A DNA stretch of 64,000 nucleotides, from positions 14,625,802 to 14,689,801 of the forward strand of contig NC_087064.1 of assembly GCF_963678635.1 (NCBI RefSeq), given 5' to 3'. The notes under the pieces are model-generated. The model worked only from the letters and a program-made list of their open reading frames with translations, searched no databases and was not told the origin of the DNA. Position numbers and translations under genes: made by a program. The DNA comes from Symsagittifera roscoffensis (Eukaryota > Xenacoelomorpha > Acoela > Convolutidae). Below, one piece after another: positions 1 to 13,359 of this stretch. How positions within the stretch are numbered: position 1 is the first letter of the stretch; each line of letters begins with the position of its first letter.

Positions 1-980
1 TAAAATTTTGGTCTAATTGCACAGTTGCGCGGCTTTATCAAATTAATCCTTCTTCTAATAAAGTTTTATCAAAGCAATCTGGTTGTTATCTTGGGTGGCA
101 ATTAGCTGGACAATTTTCGGACGTTTTGGGAAAATTTTGTCTGGGAACCAAATATCTTGGACAATTTTTGAATTGCGGTCAGTTTTCTCCGGGACATAAA
201 TTTCCCGGGCAAAATGGTCCGTACACGGTTTTTTTGTTAAAAACCTTTATTTTGTGACATCTTTGTTTTTCGGATTAGAGGTGATTTTGCAAGCAAATGT
301 CAGGCGACAATTTTATCAGTCGGCAATTGCATGTAACAAGCGAAAATTCGTTACACAGCGTTTTCAAACCATCGTGGGAATTTTACCCGGGTCGAGATTT
401 GTAAATTATGTTTTGATCGAGGCGCTAGAGTTTGACCGAAAATCATGTCAGAGTTCGACCAAAAATCCCTATAACCGAACCCTATAACCGAACTCAAAAT
501 CAAAATTCGTTGCTCGGCTGCGTTTCACGCCTACATTCCGTGCTTCATCCTTTCTTTTTCTCCAAAATTTTAAAAAACACGCAGCTCATTCACCAAAACA
601 AAAGTAATGCTAGCTAAAGGTTTTCAAGTTCTTTTTCACCGCCAAAAACCCACGATAGGCCCATGGAATTTTGAGCCAGAAGAAGTACTGAAAAAATGCC
701 ATAGGATACAAAAGGGCCAAATGCCTAAGGATATATTATCCGCCCCTAGTCCTCAAATCAACCAATGAATAAGATTGCGATAAAAAATGCAAACTTTTAA
801 TTTGCGAAATTTTTTTCTGATAGCGTCTCCAAGTTTTAAAAAATTGCTCAAAAGTTTTTTTTTAACATCTTAACACTGTATAACCGACCTAATTTTTTTT
901 AAAGTCATTCGTTCGCTTAGATGTGACTGGAGAGAAATAGTGAGCGTGGAATAAAATTTGTTTGCTTTTCAATATATAGC

Positions 981-1025
981 TACGAATTGTTGTATTACGA
1001 ATTGTTGTGTTACGAATTGTTGTGT
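981..1025. repeat. 15-bp microsatellite, three copies
   Basis: The unit TACGAATTGTTGTGT is repeated three times head to tail; the first copy has A at position 14. A fourth degenerate start (TACAGTTTGT) follows directly, and a related CTACGAATCGTTATTG lies a little downstream. Confidence 0.85.
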
Positions 1026-3249
1026 TACAGTTTGTCTGCAGCTACGAATCGTTATTGAAAAACGATTGGCGTTTCAAGAAGTTTAAAAGAAGATCTCAGT
1101 CTGAATAGCTTTTAAAACAGATCAACATTACATAAAGATCCACATTAAACCTATTGCAAAACTTTCTCAGATAAATTTTTTTCTTAGATAAAAAAGATAA
1201 AACTTTCTGATATAAAAATAAAAAGTTTCTTAAATTTGTTTTTATGTTATTAAAATTCGCCTGGAAAAAATGTTTTTGAAAAAGAAAAACATGCTCAGCA
1301 CGCCTCTGTTGTGGCTAATTTTCAACACATAGAGTTATTAAGTTTTTGATGAAAACTTGATTGCTTTTGAAACCTCTAGTTTGAATTCTGAACTGAGGTT
1401 GTCTATATAGTTTCGACCAACCCTCTTAAAGGTAGTGGCAGAAAGAACTACGCTGTAGGTTCATTTTTCGACTACCAACTTGCACAAATTTTGACTAACG
1501 CAAAAAAAATCATAGGGTATCAAGTACAATGTCCATTGAAATTGCTTCAGCTGAGACTTGGATTCCTGCAAAATTTAAATGTCGTCTCAGTTTTGAGAAA
1601 AATTTTAGTTCCATTTTTATTTTATTCAAACCAAATTTCACGATGAATTCAATTTTGTTGACACCCAATTTGCGTCTACTTAAATTCTGCGTTATTTGAG
1701 CTATAGTTTTCTCTCATGTAGAATTGCAGCTACTTTAATTATCCTAATTAAAAGGAGGAACATCGCAAAACAGAGATAAATCGAGTTTTTGAGCAAAACA
1801 TTTTTGATTTTTTTTTTTTCAATTTTTTGTAATTTCACTCCGTATGTTTGAAATTTTTCACTTAAATAGTTGTCGTTGAAACTACTCTAAACTTGAAGCG
1901 GCAGAAATAATTCTCGTTTTTTGAATTATTAAAGAGTAAGAACTCAAGTTTGGCATTTTTCTGTGACAAAATAAATTCCTGTAAACAATCTTTTTAAATG
2001 TTAGTTCACGCTTTTGACGTTTTCCATTTTGCATGACACAACTTCAGCAAAACTTGATCGTCAGTTTTCGATTTTTTAAATTGAGTTGATGGGCGCTATG
2101 GGCGCAAGTATTTTCAGTTTAGTTCAAAAACTGAGAAAACCAGTGAAAATCCAATGAATTAAAATTTGCAAAAAAATTGTTCCTTGATAATCAAGGCAAA
2201 AATGGTTTTCTTTTTAATTTTTTGAAAAACTTTTTTTTTGCTGTAGATCATGCTTCTTCAACATAAAACATCAAATATTGAACAATTATTTTTTGCCGAG
2301 CGCCGCTGTTTTTAATAAATACAACAAGATTGAGATGTGTATGTTTCTACGTTTTTGTTTGATTTTTCAGGAAACACTCTAAAATTATCATTTATTGAGG
2401 AGTGTGTTTGATCATTTATTGAGGAGGTTGTTTGATGTTTTTTTTTCACTCAGTGCTTATAAACTGAGCATATTGTTTGTTTTCATCATCAAAAAACCCA
2501 TTAGAGACCTTTCAATTTCGATGATGTAGGGGCTTTTTTCAGATATAGGTCGGTATAGAAGGACAGGGATCTGAGAAGGGGGAGGGGACTTGATGAGCGG
2601 GAAATAGTGCTGCTCTAGTGGGGGCTAATTAGGCGTTGTAACCCTGGGGGAATCAAATGTTTCTTTCTTTTTCTTTTTCTACTGTTTCCACCCAAATATC
2701 ACTTACCCTTCGCCAATTTTCCTCCTTCTCCAATTTGGTAGTTTTTGTTGCCGCTTCGATTATTTCTTTTCAGCCATTTTTACGAGGATAAACTACCGCC
2801 AATTTTCTTGTTCTCTAGCTTTCTAATTGTTTTCAATATACTATTTTTTATTCTTATTGATGATGGTCCGATGCAGACCGTTTCGCTGATTATAATCGCT
2901 TTGTCGACCCGTTACCTATTGACGCATTGCAAAACCTCGGCTGTTGTTAAATTTTGTTGAAAAACATCAAAAATGAAGGTAAAATGTGTTAATTTTCTAA
3001 ATTAAATTATCAAACCAACTTGAAATTACAACAACTTGGAATTAAAACAATTTGAATTAATAACAATTTGAAAGCATAAAACTTTTTCAACCATTAGAAG
3101 CCAGCGCATCCACAGAATACTGCTTAATTTTACAAGGCGAACTACTTTTGATCACCTAAAACTAAAATCGTTGTACTTCACTTCAGCAAATAGTGTCACT
3201 TAAATGTCACTTTAAAAGTTTTTTCTGAGGTGGTTTCAAAAATTGGGTG

Positions 3250-3350
3250 TCCCACTCTTTAACCCTACGATATTTAACCCCCTCTGCTTACACCCCCTAT
3301 ATCATAACCCCGTAACGTGATAACCCCACAACAATTTAACCCCCTTTTAA
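3250..3350. repeat. Degenerate TAACCCC-rich patch
   Basis: About six spaced occurrences of TTTAACCC, TAACCCC or ACACCCCC fall within 100 bp of otherwise AT-rich DNA, spaced roughly 12-18 bp. It reads like a decayed short minisatellite. It resembles, but is not, the TTAGGG-type telomere repeat. A weaker cluster of the same flavour occurs at about 26,095-26,145. Confidence 0.5.
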
Positions 3351-4469
3351 TGACGATAATTTGTTTCAAATTAAGTCCTTTTTATAAGTACAGGAGTAGT
3401 CCAATTAAGCTTACTAATTGAGGCCTGAAAAGCTAGTCTTAATTCGCTTGATGCCTCTAGCATCTCAAAAGTAATTGCATTTCGATTAGTTAGAGGAATA
3501 ATCCCTCACTCACGCGTTTAAAACAGAGATAACCTACATGGTGCTAATTGAAGGCAACAAAAGACGTTTGTGAGTTTTATAAAAAATCATACTGCCTAAT
3601 TCTTTAACCATTGTTATACCACTCTATCAGATCAGATATAATGTTTGAAGCGTCATTCCATTTTACTTTATCTTCGAAAGACAAACAAATGTTAGTAGTA
3701 TCAGGCCACGAGTATTACCTTAAACGAAAAAACTAGACAACAACAAATTGGAACTGCTCAAAGTACCAAACCCATAAATGCCGCGCAACAGCAATTACGG
3801 ATGGAGAAAATTTTATTGAAACGAGGGGTCAACATAATCACGATATTTCCACGGGCAAACCTGATGCTCGACTAGTTTTGAAAAACATCAAGGAGCTTCC
3901 ATGGCTAAAACAGAATAATGAACATATTTCGAAACTTGTTTTCTCCAATTTCAACGAAAACAAACAATAGAGCGCGTTAAAATTCTCCACCCCAACCCCA
4001 AGATCAAGTTGTGACCTTCCACTCCTAGCATTTAATTTGGATTAAATTTGCTGCGCGCTGCAAGTACAATACTCTGTTCTGATTAGCTGAAGATATCCAT
4101 TTTGAATCAAGTCAACATCCCCCAATTTTTTTTTCATTTTTGGCACCTTTCAAAACTTAATACCGTCACAAAGAATTGCTTGAAGCCAATTTACTGATAT
4201 TGTTAATTTTTCGCAAGGACAACACGTCAAAAAAATTTTTTCAATCCTTAGAAATTACGGAAAGAATTGGAGGTTTTGTGTACTTAAATAGCAAAAAAAA
4301 ACAATCGAGCTATTTATATCTGTAAAAAGTCGACCTTGAAAACATTCGTTGCTCTTTTGGAGTCAACGGGTCGTAGAAATAGAAAATGACATGATAAATT
4401 TGAGGCAGCAATTTGAAGTTTTTTAAAATAAAATGTTCGTAAAAAAGAAAGTTTTGAATGTTTTTATTT

Positions 4470-4875
4470 TATATTTTTTTATTTGTCAGTTTATTCACCT
4501 TGAAGATATGTAAAGTACCAAGGGATTTATTTTGCGCAAGTCAACGTAATAATAGGAGCATTAATTGTTTGCCTCGGCTCAATTTGAAGAATTTTAATAG
4601 GCTGCTTGCTCTTTTGTAAAACGAAATATATCGCGCAGTAGTTGTCTCAATTTTAATTATGGACAACAAAGTAGTCCCAAATTCTAACTATTTTTGTTTG
4701 AAATCGATCACAGGTAAAATATATTTTTTTTCATTAGAGCTCAAAACAACAAAATTTTTCAGATGGTATACCGTCAAACATGCGTAGTGAAAAATTCGAA
4801 AATTGACTGAATACAAAACCACTTCAAGCATAAATTTTTCGCATTTCTTTGAAAGTCCGAACAATCAGAAGGCGA
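4470..4875 (+). repeat. Dispersed repeat family A, old divergent copy
   Basis: It shares ordered landmarks with the copies near 12.4 and 19.2 kb: CGAAATATATCGCGC, then ATCACAGGTAAAATAT, CCGTCAAA, a TAAATTTTTCGCAT-like block and a terminal GAAAGTC-GAACAAT. Order and spacing are conserved while the intervening sequence is diverged, so this is an older insertion of the same family. Confidence 0.6.
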
Positions 4876-7402
4876 AACAGCTAACAATAAACTTGCTGGC
4901 ATGACCTGTATAAGCATATTTTTTACTCATTCACTTTATAAACATATCGCTCCAGCATCCCTTTTAAGGCTGTAAGGAAATGAATCGCTTTGTTCGAAAA
5001 TATTTAAATAGTTGGTTTCCCGGAACACTCAGCACTTTGGAAGACGCGCCGGCCTAATTTTCGTCAAACAATATCTTCACATAAAGCGAATAATGTCTTT
5101 TCTGTTATCCGGCCCAACATGATTTTTTTGTATCTTGAAAACTGTTTAATAAAGCTTTAATTTGGCTGCCGACAATTAGTTACCACTAAAGAAAACCTGA
5201 ATTTTAATTTTAAACCGCAGCTCAAATTAAACCTTCTGCTAAAATTGGGCCGTATAATGGAATGGATCACAAACTGCTTGAAAGTAATCATGAATTCTCA
5301 AAGTCGAAAATTAAAAAATTGTTTAAGAGCGTTCGAAATTTTCAGGGCTTCTTTCTGATACAACCAATTTTTCTAAGCTGATTTTTGTGTTTTCTCTCTC
5401 TGATCGGTTTATTTTTTTTGCCAATTCAGTCATCAGTTTAACACCAATTCAATGTGGTCAAGTATCGACTTATGTATGTAAATGTTGCTTGGAAATTTCC
5501 TACTTTAATAGTATAAATTGCAGTGGCTATCGGGGTTGTAATGGGTAAGTGGTGTTGACACAGAAGGGCAGAAAAGGTAAAGTGATTTGACGGCCAATTT
5601 AGCACTATATAAACACTCCATTTAAGTATATTAACAATATAAGCACTCCATTTAGTGGGCAGTGCGGTTTGATTTCCTACACATTTTTCTGAGGATGGCG
5701 TAAATGATTAGATGAAGTTTTAGAGGTTACTTCAGAAAGCCAAGTTTTTAGTAATTTGTTACATCATTAAATCAAATTACGCAATAATTGTCTATATTAA
5801 AATAAATTTTTGAATACACGATGAGCTGTGTATTCAAATATTTATATAATTAGTTTCACTGAGCTTCAATAAAAACTAATTCAAAACTGCTAGGCTCAAA
5901 ATACTGAGCTTCAAGTTGAACAATTTGAAAACTGCAAGGCTCATGACAGAGTAATTTTATTTGAATTTCAGTGCCATTTTTTCTTTTGCGGAAAAAAATA
6001 CTTGACATGCTGGTTTTAATCTAGTTTTAATTCATGTGATTGTGTAATTGAATGATGCAACAGGCAGGTAAGCATTTTCGGCCAACTGATCTGGTCCGCC
6101 CGTTTTCTTTTAAGTGACCTACCACCGAACGGTTAATATTTGTAGGGCAAATTAAACTCAGCTCAACTAGACTTGCTAAGTTGTCCAAATCGGCTCGATT
6201 CAAAGGCTTATAATGGTCGAGGGGAGCGGAAAAGTTATTCTTGGGCGGAGGTTGTTAGTTGAATTGACCAAGATTAATTGTGGAAGTGGCGCCACTTAAA
6301 TAATGCACTCTCAATTCACTAGTTGCTTTGCTTGCTTTCCTCCTATTTAAACTGTTCATACTGATGTTATTTAAACTTGTTCACGCTGATGTTACCTGTT
6401 ACCATCTTGGTGTTGACTGGATTCTCTAAAAGTACCCACCTGAAAAGTGTCTTATCAGATAGTGTAATCAAATGAAATCCTGTTTCTAATCTTCAATCAA
6501 ACCTGATATCTGAGCTACTGCTTTTTTACTCCTTTTCTTTCTATGTTTTATCTTCAATTTCTCTTCTCAATCTTTCTCTCCATTTCTCGCCTTTTTACAT
6601 TTTTTTGTCTTTTACTTTATTTTTTTTTCATTTACCCTGTTTTAATCTCTCTGCTTGTTATCACTTTCTTTCCACTCCAAGCAGAAAGGTAATCACACGC
6701 CATGGTACCCTTTTACAAATTCTATCTACACCATTCATCGATCGCACACTTTTTGCTGATACATAAACAAGCTTTTTGTTCCACAGCCAACTGAAAACTT
6801 TTTTTTATTGCCTTTCAATCTGATGACCCCTTCGGGAACAATTTTGAGGAACTTTGAAGCTAAGCCCCCATTGGTAGCGCAAAAAAAAATATGTATTTTT
6901 ACATACTCTATACACAAAGAGTTTTTTGCCTACTTAAAAATCTTTTTAGGTAATTGTTTTTTTTTCAAACCTCTGTTTGTTAAATTGAAACAGTTTTTTA
7001 ATGAAAATATTTACTACTTAATGGTTGAAATCGGCGTGTTTTATGAGAAAATCGTTTAGATACCGCACCACTGCTGTTTTTTTAATCAATTTCACTATCG
7101 CATGCAGAACCCAGACTCGCACATTTTTTTCGCACATTCTAACTAAACCACTCCCTCTTTCAACCACCCCTGATACCTCTCTCTGCTTCCCCTCGTCTGT
7201 CCGTGACTTGTCTGAAAAATCAAAACTCAGTTCCTCTTCGGTTGAAATTTTGCATTAATTCTTTTGCAACGTTCTTCTTAGTATTTTTTAGTTTTTTGAT
7301 ATACTATTTTATTTTTGTATTTCTTTTTTCTACGTTGAAAAATCTGCTTTCGAGAAGGAAATCATTATATAACAACCCACAAACAACCCAGTTCTTGGTC
7401 GC

Positions 7403-8480
7403 TCTAAGTAATCACTGCTCATTTTTTGTACCATCTATGTTTTATTCGTATCTCTTTTTTCTATTTTACCCGCTTTTTAATGTATAAATCTATTATATCT
7501 GAATGCGACTCTATTTTTGCTCTTTCCTTTTCCCATTCTTTTGTGGTTATGCATTCAGTCAATGGTCCTCGTGTCAAACCACTTCATAATCACTTCCAGT
7601 AAGTAGTGATCAAACCAGACCACCCCATTTCATATACCTCAGTAATCATCACAGACTGGTTAGGAAATGGTTCAATTTAGATTTTGCGGGAAGGCAGACG
7701 GTCACTTCAAATTGAGCTACCACTATTTGGCGCATTTAAATTAGAAAATTGAAAGTTTCTTCCAATTTGCGACATTTGATCGTATTTTCAGTCCAACTTC
7801 AAGCCGAAAATCTTTTTAATATTACATTCATCTTTTATATTCCTCTGAAGTTCCCCAACCTATGCCCAAAATGAAGAAAATAATACTGGAACTACTCAAT
7901 TTTAACCAAACATTTTTTTATTGTCGAAGCAACCATTTCTTTAAAATAGATATTTAACCATCCGTAATGAATAACGACAAATTTTTGTGTATTATACCAT
8001 TTTTTATAATACCATACCGAATAAAGCAAGTATGGATTTGCTCCTATTTGGAACAGTCTTGAGTTTGAAAATGATTGGAATATTTTTGTCGAGTTGCAAA
8101 AAACTGCACTTGAAAAATTTCAGAGGGATATTTTTTTTAAATTGCCCTCAGCAATTAATAACTTATCGCAGTTAACGAGCTCTTGGTCGCTTTTGTCCGG
8201 GAAACGTGGGTTCAATTGTCAAAACAAAAGACACGAGAACATATATCTTCCTCTTCCTTTTCCTATCATGCTCCTTTTTACCCAATTTGGGGAAAATCCA
8301 ATGAAAAATGAAGAAATATGATAAAAGACGAAAATTTGAGTGAAATAAATAGAGCAGTAGATGAAAAGAGGCAAATAAGGCTGAACAAAAGAAGTAGACC
8401 GTGAACTCCTTTCTGTTCAGTGTCTTGCCCAGAACAGAATACACAAAAAAGTGAGAGCTATTCTAAGTAATCACTGCTCA
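7403..8480. repeat. Pair of 19-bp exact direct repeats
   Basis: TCTAAGTAATCACTGCTCA occurs at 7,403-7,421 and again at 8,462-8,480. The flanks differ, so this is either a short duplicated fragment or a remnant of a dispersed repeat. No gene lies between the copies. Confidence 0.5.
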
Positions 8481-9556
8481 CCTGATTCTTTTTCACCTTT
8501 TTTCAACACTGAAGAGACGGAAAACAAAATAAACAAAAAAAAACACATATTGGGCTTTTTTCTCATCTCAATTTTTATTTCAGTAAAAGAAATGTTGCAA
8601 AACACTTTTAAACATCTTGCAAAACTCATAATTTTAACTCAACTATATTCCCGAATACTGTCCGACTTTTTCCGAAATCCAATGAAAATGTAGTGTGAGA
8701 GCATAAAACATTTTTTTATCAGAAAAAGAATAGTTTCTCATCATTTTATCTGCGGTTTCAAATGAAAATTTTTAACGTTTCCTTAGCATTTTACTCCCAA
8801 TAACAAATAAAACATTCTCTATAATTTTTCTAATTGCAAAAATTTAACACGGAAAAAATGCGCTGCAAAGTATTTATTATTTGCAGTTCGTTGCCTTTTC
8901 CCATCCCGTTTTTCTTATCCAAATACTTTCAATGCCCTCTATCTGTTATACGCTTTAATTTACATTGATTTGCATTTGAATCAGTGCCTGAAGACAGGCA
9001 GTTAGTATCTGTCGGAATAAATTAGTCTGTCGAAAGAAAGAGAGTTAATTACTGACTGAATGATTGACAAAAACAAAACGGCTGAAAAAAGCGACGAAGA
9101 ACAGATTTTGATACTGATTGGTAGTGTTAACTTGACAAAATTATAACCTGGTTGACGTGACCTAATGACCTTGTTCACGTTTTAATCTTCGTTATTACTT
9201 TCATTTACTGTTACCGGGGGTTTCATAAAATCGCGATCTAACAGCAAAAATCGATTTGGTAAGCCACACACAACCCAACGCAAGCATTTTTTATTTTTCT
9301 TGCAGCGTGTGATTTACTTTTAAGCTTTTCACCTTTCAGTTGTTAATTTAAAAAAAAATGGCAAGTTTTAGTAATTTTATTTCTACCGTCCGCGGGTTTA
9401 GCTGAGTTTTTTGCTAACTCCTTTTTTCGAAACAAAATGTCATAATTTAGCATAGTATTTTATTTGACGTAAAAACGTATGTTTAGTTTTTCGACTTTTT
9501 TGCATTTTCATTATAAATGGCCTGTTTTTGGTGAAAGTTCCCATTACGTCCAGTAC

Positions 9557-9613
9557 TATAAAAGCGTCTCTTCTTGATTCTTTCTATTAACCCGGTCCCG
9601 CTGCAGGGTAAGT
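9557..9613 (+). promoter_or_regulatory. TATA box with downstream splice-donor-like site
   Basis: A textbook TATAAAAG sits at 9,557-9,564. About 44 bp downstream, CTGCAGG is followed by GTAAGT at 9,608-9,613, a consensus 5' splice site. Together they could form a short non-coding first exon starting near 9,590, for example of the semaphorin gene whose coding exon 1 begins 7.9 kb away. This is inference: no transcript evidence is visible and such pairs can occur by chance. Confidence 0.25.
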
Positions 9614-11608
9614 GGCCGTTCAATTAACCCCTATTTGACCTACTTGTGTCGTTTCGGTTTCATTTTGCACCCCAGGAAAGAATCAAACCTCGACGTGATA
9701 TCTAATGATATACTAATCCTATCTATCGACGTCAGAAGGGGGGTTTGAGTAGGTGGTTAAATGGAGGCTTTATCAGGCGTACTCGTTTCCTCGTTTTCTA
9801 AGATTGTTGCATAGATAAAAACTAACAGCTGCGCTTAGAAATAAGATACACTGACGTACCATAACCAAACCCGATGTTTATATTCATAGGACGGAAATGG
9901 CTATTTTGAACCAAACATTATAAATTGAAACAGTAACGGACAGCAATGCATACTTTACCACTCATAAAACATTCAAAAGACCAGACGGTAATTTGGCACT
10001 TTGTTCACACTTTGTTGGGACACTTGCAAGAAGATAAGTGGTGTGGAAACTAAGGGACTCTAAGGGACTCCAATCAATTAAACGACTGCTCTGCAATTCG
10101 AAAGAAATCTAAAATCATTTCTATGAATTAAAATACATTTTTGTTAGGGCAACATTGCTTCAAAATTCTATAAAATTTTCTGCATCGTGTTAGTCAGTTA
10201 TCAGGCTCGTTTCGCCAAACTAGAATAAAACCTAAATTCAGCACTGATGTTAAAATAGTCTGAATGATTCCACCCTTTCTTCTAGAAGAAAGATCGACCA
10301 AAGGTCCATAATTCAAGTGTATGAAGTTCACACACAACCTATTGAAGCCAATCAAGTCTCTTTCAGTCGTTCACAAAGTTCCCCGCTTGTTTGATTTAAT
10401 TCAAACAAATCCTTGATTAGTCTTACAGTACCTCATACCATTCTTGCCTGTAACGACACAGCTGTTGAAGTTTATCCTCCTCCTTAAGGTTCCTTACCGA
10501 CTTTATAATCATTTAGTTGACAGCCAACAAACTTACATTTATAAGGTAATGTGGCAATCATTTCTTTGTTTCGGCGTAACCAGTTTGTTCGGATAGAGCT
10601 TTGGATTCCGGTGCTTTGTATTATCAAATAATACATCAACTAAGAAAAACCGTTCAAAAAGTTTGGTGAGAGTCAAAATTGTTTAAAAAAATTTTTCGGT
10701 GTCGAGAAAAAACATAATGAATATTTTTCTTTTCAGACGTTTTTTTTTTGGCTCGACCGGGATACTGATTCTGGCGTTATACTGAACAATCATTTCTCAA
10801 TTTAATTTGCTGTTTTGATAAGTTTAATGATTTTTATAGATTCAGCTAGCCTCTACTAAGATACTTCCGAGACCTTTCTGAGACTGCTGAAGTTTCCTTC
10901 TAGGTAATCATAGGGAAGTCGCACATCAGAAGTTGCAAAACGGCAGCTAATTGCTGATTTTTCAAAAACCTTTTAAAACAGGATAATCAGGGCTTAAGTT
11001 CTTCCGATAACGAAGATAATTTCCGATATATTTTGTTTGTGGAAATTATCTGAACTTTTTTAAAGCTAATTATTTTAGTTTCAATTGAATAGCAGGAAAA
11101 ATGTTAAAACTTAAAAAAAAATTTAGATATTTGTTTGAAACGCATACATTATACATAATCAGGAAAATTCCTGCATGATACAGGAAATGAAGCAATTCAT
11201 GCAATTATTGCAATAATATTGCCAGATTTTTCGTTCCAATTTTGCAAGCTTTTGTGATCAGAGTTGCAGTTTAAAAGACCACAAAATCTAAAAATTCTTG
11301 AAAGTTTGCATTTACAAGTACAGAGTAAGGATACTCATGTTTTAAATTTTTTGTGATTGCTTATGCTTGTGGTTGCTTATGCTTGTGAACATAATTACCG
11401 ATTTTTTGTGCAATTTTTCTAATTATTTCAAGATTTTTTTTTCAGACAACTGTCGACATTTTAAATAGCCTTTTCTGAACAAAAATCTAAAGCATTCTTC
11501 AAAAAACTGATGTCCAGAGCTCTAAATTAAAACAAAATTTCAGCTGTGATTTTTTGGATAAGTTATGATGGTTTGACATTTGCCAATTTGGCTAACTTGG
11601 GACAGTTA

Positions 11609-11870
11609 ACGCGGAAGTTTTTCTCAGTATTGGAAAAAACTGATCGGAATGTTTTGGGTTCGGACTAATTCGGATTCTAAAAAGAAACTTTGAAAAAGTT
11701 TTCTCAATGTTTTGATTTGTGATTCGGATTTGCGATATTTTACGCGGGAGTTTTTCTCAGTGTTCAAAAAAACTAATCGGAATGTTTTGGGTTCGGACTA
11801 ATTCGGATTCTAAAAAAACTTGAAAAAGTTCTCTCACTGTTTTGATTCATGATTCGGATTCTAAAGCATT
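11609..11870. repeat. 133-bp tandem duplication with GTGTTGAGAAAAA-type motif
   Basis: Two adjacent copies start with ACGCGG(A/G)AG at 11,609 and 11,742 (period 133). They share the landmarks TCGGAATGTTTTGGGTTCGG and CTAATTCGGATTCTAAAAA. Degenerate further copies continue to about 12,170, and a related block lies at about 13,180-13,360. All carry a GTGTTGAGAAAAA-like motif that recurs in dispersed family C. Confidence 0.7.
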
Positions 11871-12431
11871 TTTAAAAAAATTCTCTGTGTTGAGAAGAAA
11901 TTTCTGAGTATTTTGGATTCGACCTCATTCAAATTTTTTATTTCTTTTTGTTTTCGAAAAAAGTCTAACTGTTGGTAAAAGTTTATGAGCGCCTTTAGTT
12001 TTTTAGTGGAATTCTTAAAAAAAAAATGAAAAAATTCTCTGAGTGTTGAGAAAAATTTGTCTGAATATTTTCGGTTTTCCGACTAGTTCTAGTAAAAATT
12101 ATGATCAAACTTGATTGGATGTTACTACAAGTTGATCAATAATTTAGAGTATTATTATTTATCATTTTCAGACTAAATTTACAATGTAATTTTTTTCTTT
12201 AATCACCATTTTTTCTGATGGCTCATTAATCAGTTCACTTCCCTCAAGACAGCAACTGGCTATCGTTGTTTATTCTAGAAATCCATGATCATTTTTTTGC
12301 AAAAAATTACTTTGTTCAAAATTTGCGCAAACGCCGTTGATATCTCATAGCTTAACTTGTTTTTCAAGTATGTGATCAAAAAGTTTTCGATTTTAGTAGT
12401 TCTATAGTTTATGTTCGGTTCTATCCTAAAT

Positions 12432-12975
12432 TACTACAAAACTGCTCGTATCAGGGCGAAGCCCTGAATGTTCCGACTGCCTTTTAAGGTTTATGGAGCA
12501 GTAATAACATTAAAAAAATAAATGTAAGAAAAAAAAATGAATTTTTTTTTTCTAAAATTTGAAACTTTTTATGAAAATCATCTTCCCACACGCCATACAA
12601 AGTACAAAAGGATAAATTTTGCTCCTTGTAACAAACCAATTATGGCGAATAAGCTTCTTTTAACCAATTTGGAACGATTTCTAAGACGGATTAACTCTCC
12701 GCTTACGCGTTAATAGCGCGAAATATATCGCGCGTTAATTGTCCCAAATTGGCCAAAATGGCAATCTTTAAATCCCCATAACTTTATAAAAAATGATCAC
12801 AGGTAAAATATCTTTTCAAATTTAAGCTCAGGACAACAATACCTTTCGAATGATAAAAAAAATTCCGTCAAAAATGGCTAGTTAAAAAGTCGAGATTTGT
12901 CTGAAGAAAAAAAAACCTACCCCGAGCACAAATATTCCGTTACTTTCGTATCGAAAGTCGGAACAATAACTTATG
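12432..12975 (+). repeat. Dispersed repeat family A, copy 2
   Basis: About 540 bp nearly identical to 19,232-19,776. Shared ordered landmarks: GACTGCCTTTTAAGGTTTAT, ACACGCCATA, CGATTTCTAAGACGGATTAA, a GC-rich hairpin GCGCGA-AATATA-TCGCGC, GTCCCAAATTGGCCAAAATG and the terminal CGTATCGAAAG(T/G)CGGAACAA. No coding capacity and no clear terminal inverted repeats were seen. Confidence 0.8.
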
Positions 12976-13359
12976 CCACTCTGCATCATGCTTCAGACCC
13001 TGCTGCGGAATACTTTGCTGCGGAATAATTGTCCCGGCCACTCGAAGAATTGAGAAGAGTTTTTGATTCGGGCCAGTTTTTTTTACACCTATTTTGATTG
13101 CCTCAAGGAAGTTTGCATGGAGTCAAGTGTGGTATCATACTCGAGCCGCCTTAGTCATAATTTAGATTCTAACCAAAAAATTTTGGAAAAAAATCTTTCG
13201 GTGTTGAGAAAAATTGGTCTGAACATTTTCAATTTTCAGGCTGATAATGGGGAATATTGACCAAATTTGATCAGACTAAAATAGACGAAAAGCTGACCTC
13301 ATCAATTTAATTTTTATACAAGTTGATCGTAGTTTTAGTTAACTTTATTTATCATTAGT

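Larger units (their letters stand above)
1..9540. other. AT-rich non-coding DNA
   Basis: I see no protein family in any frame here. Open frames are short, under about 95 codons, and contain homopolymer-like Phe/Lys/Ile-rich sequence expected from AT-rich DNA. Structured parts are listed separately: the 15-bp microsatellite, the TAACCCC patch and one old copy of dispersed family A. A pyrimidine-rich stretch lies at about 6,500-6,680 and 7,080-7,260, and a GC-richer patch at about 2,545-2,720. None has a recognisable exon with flanking splice signals. Confidence 0.6.

Noticed and set aside
7025-7487. Overlapping frames of 77 and 94 codons in a pyrimidine-rich stretch
   Set aside because: Composition follows from T/C-rich DNA; no signal peptide with mature domain, no splice context and no recognisable family.
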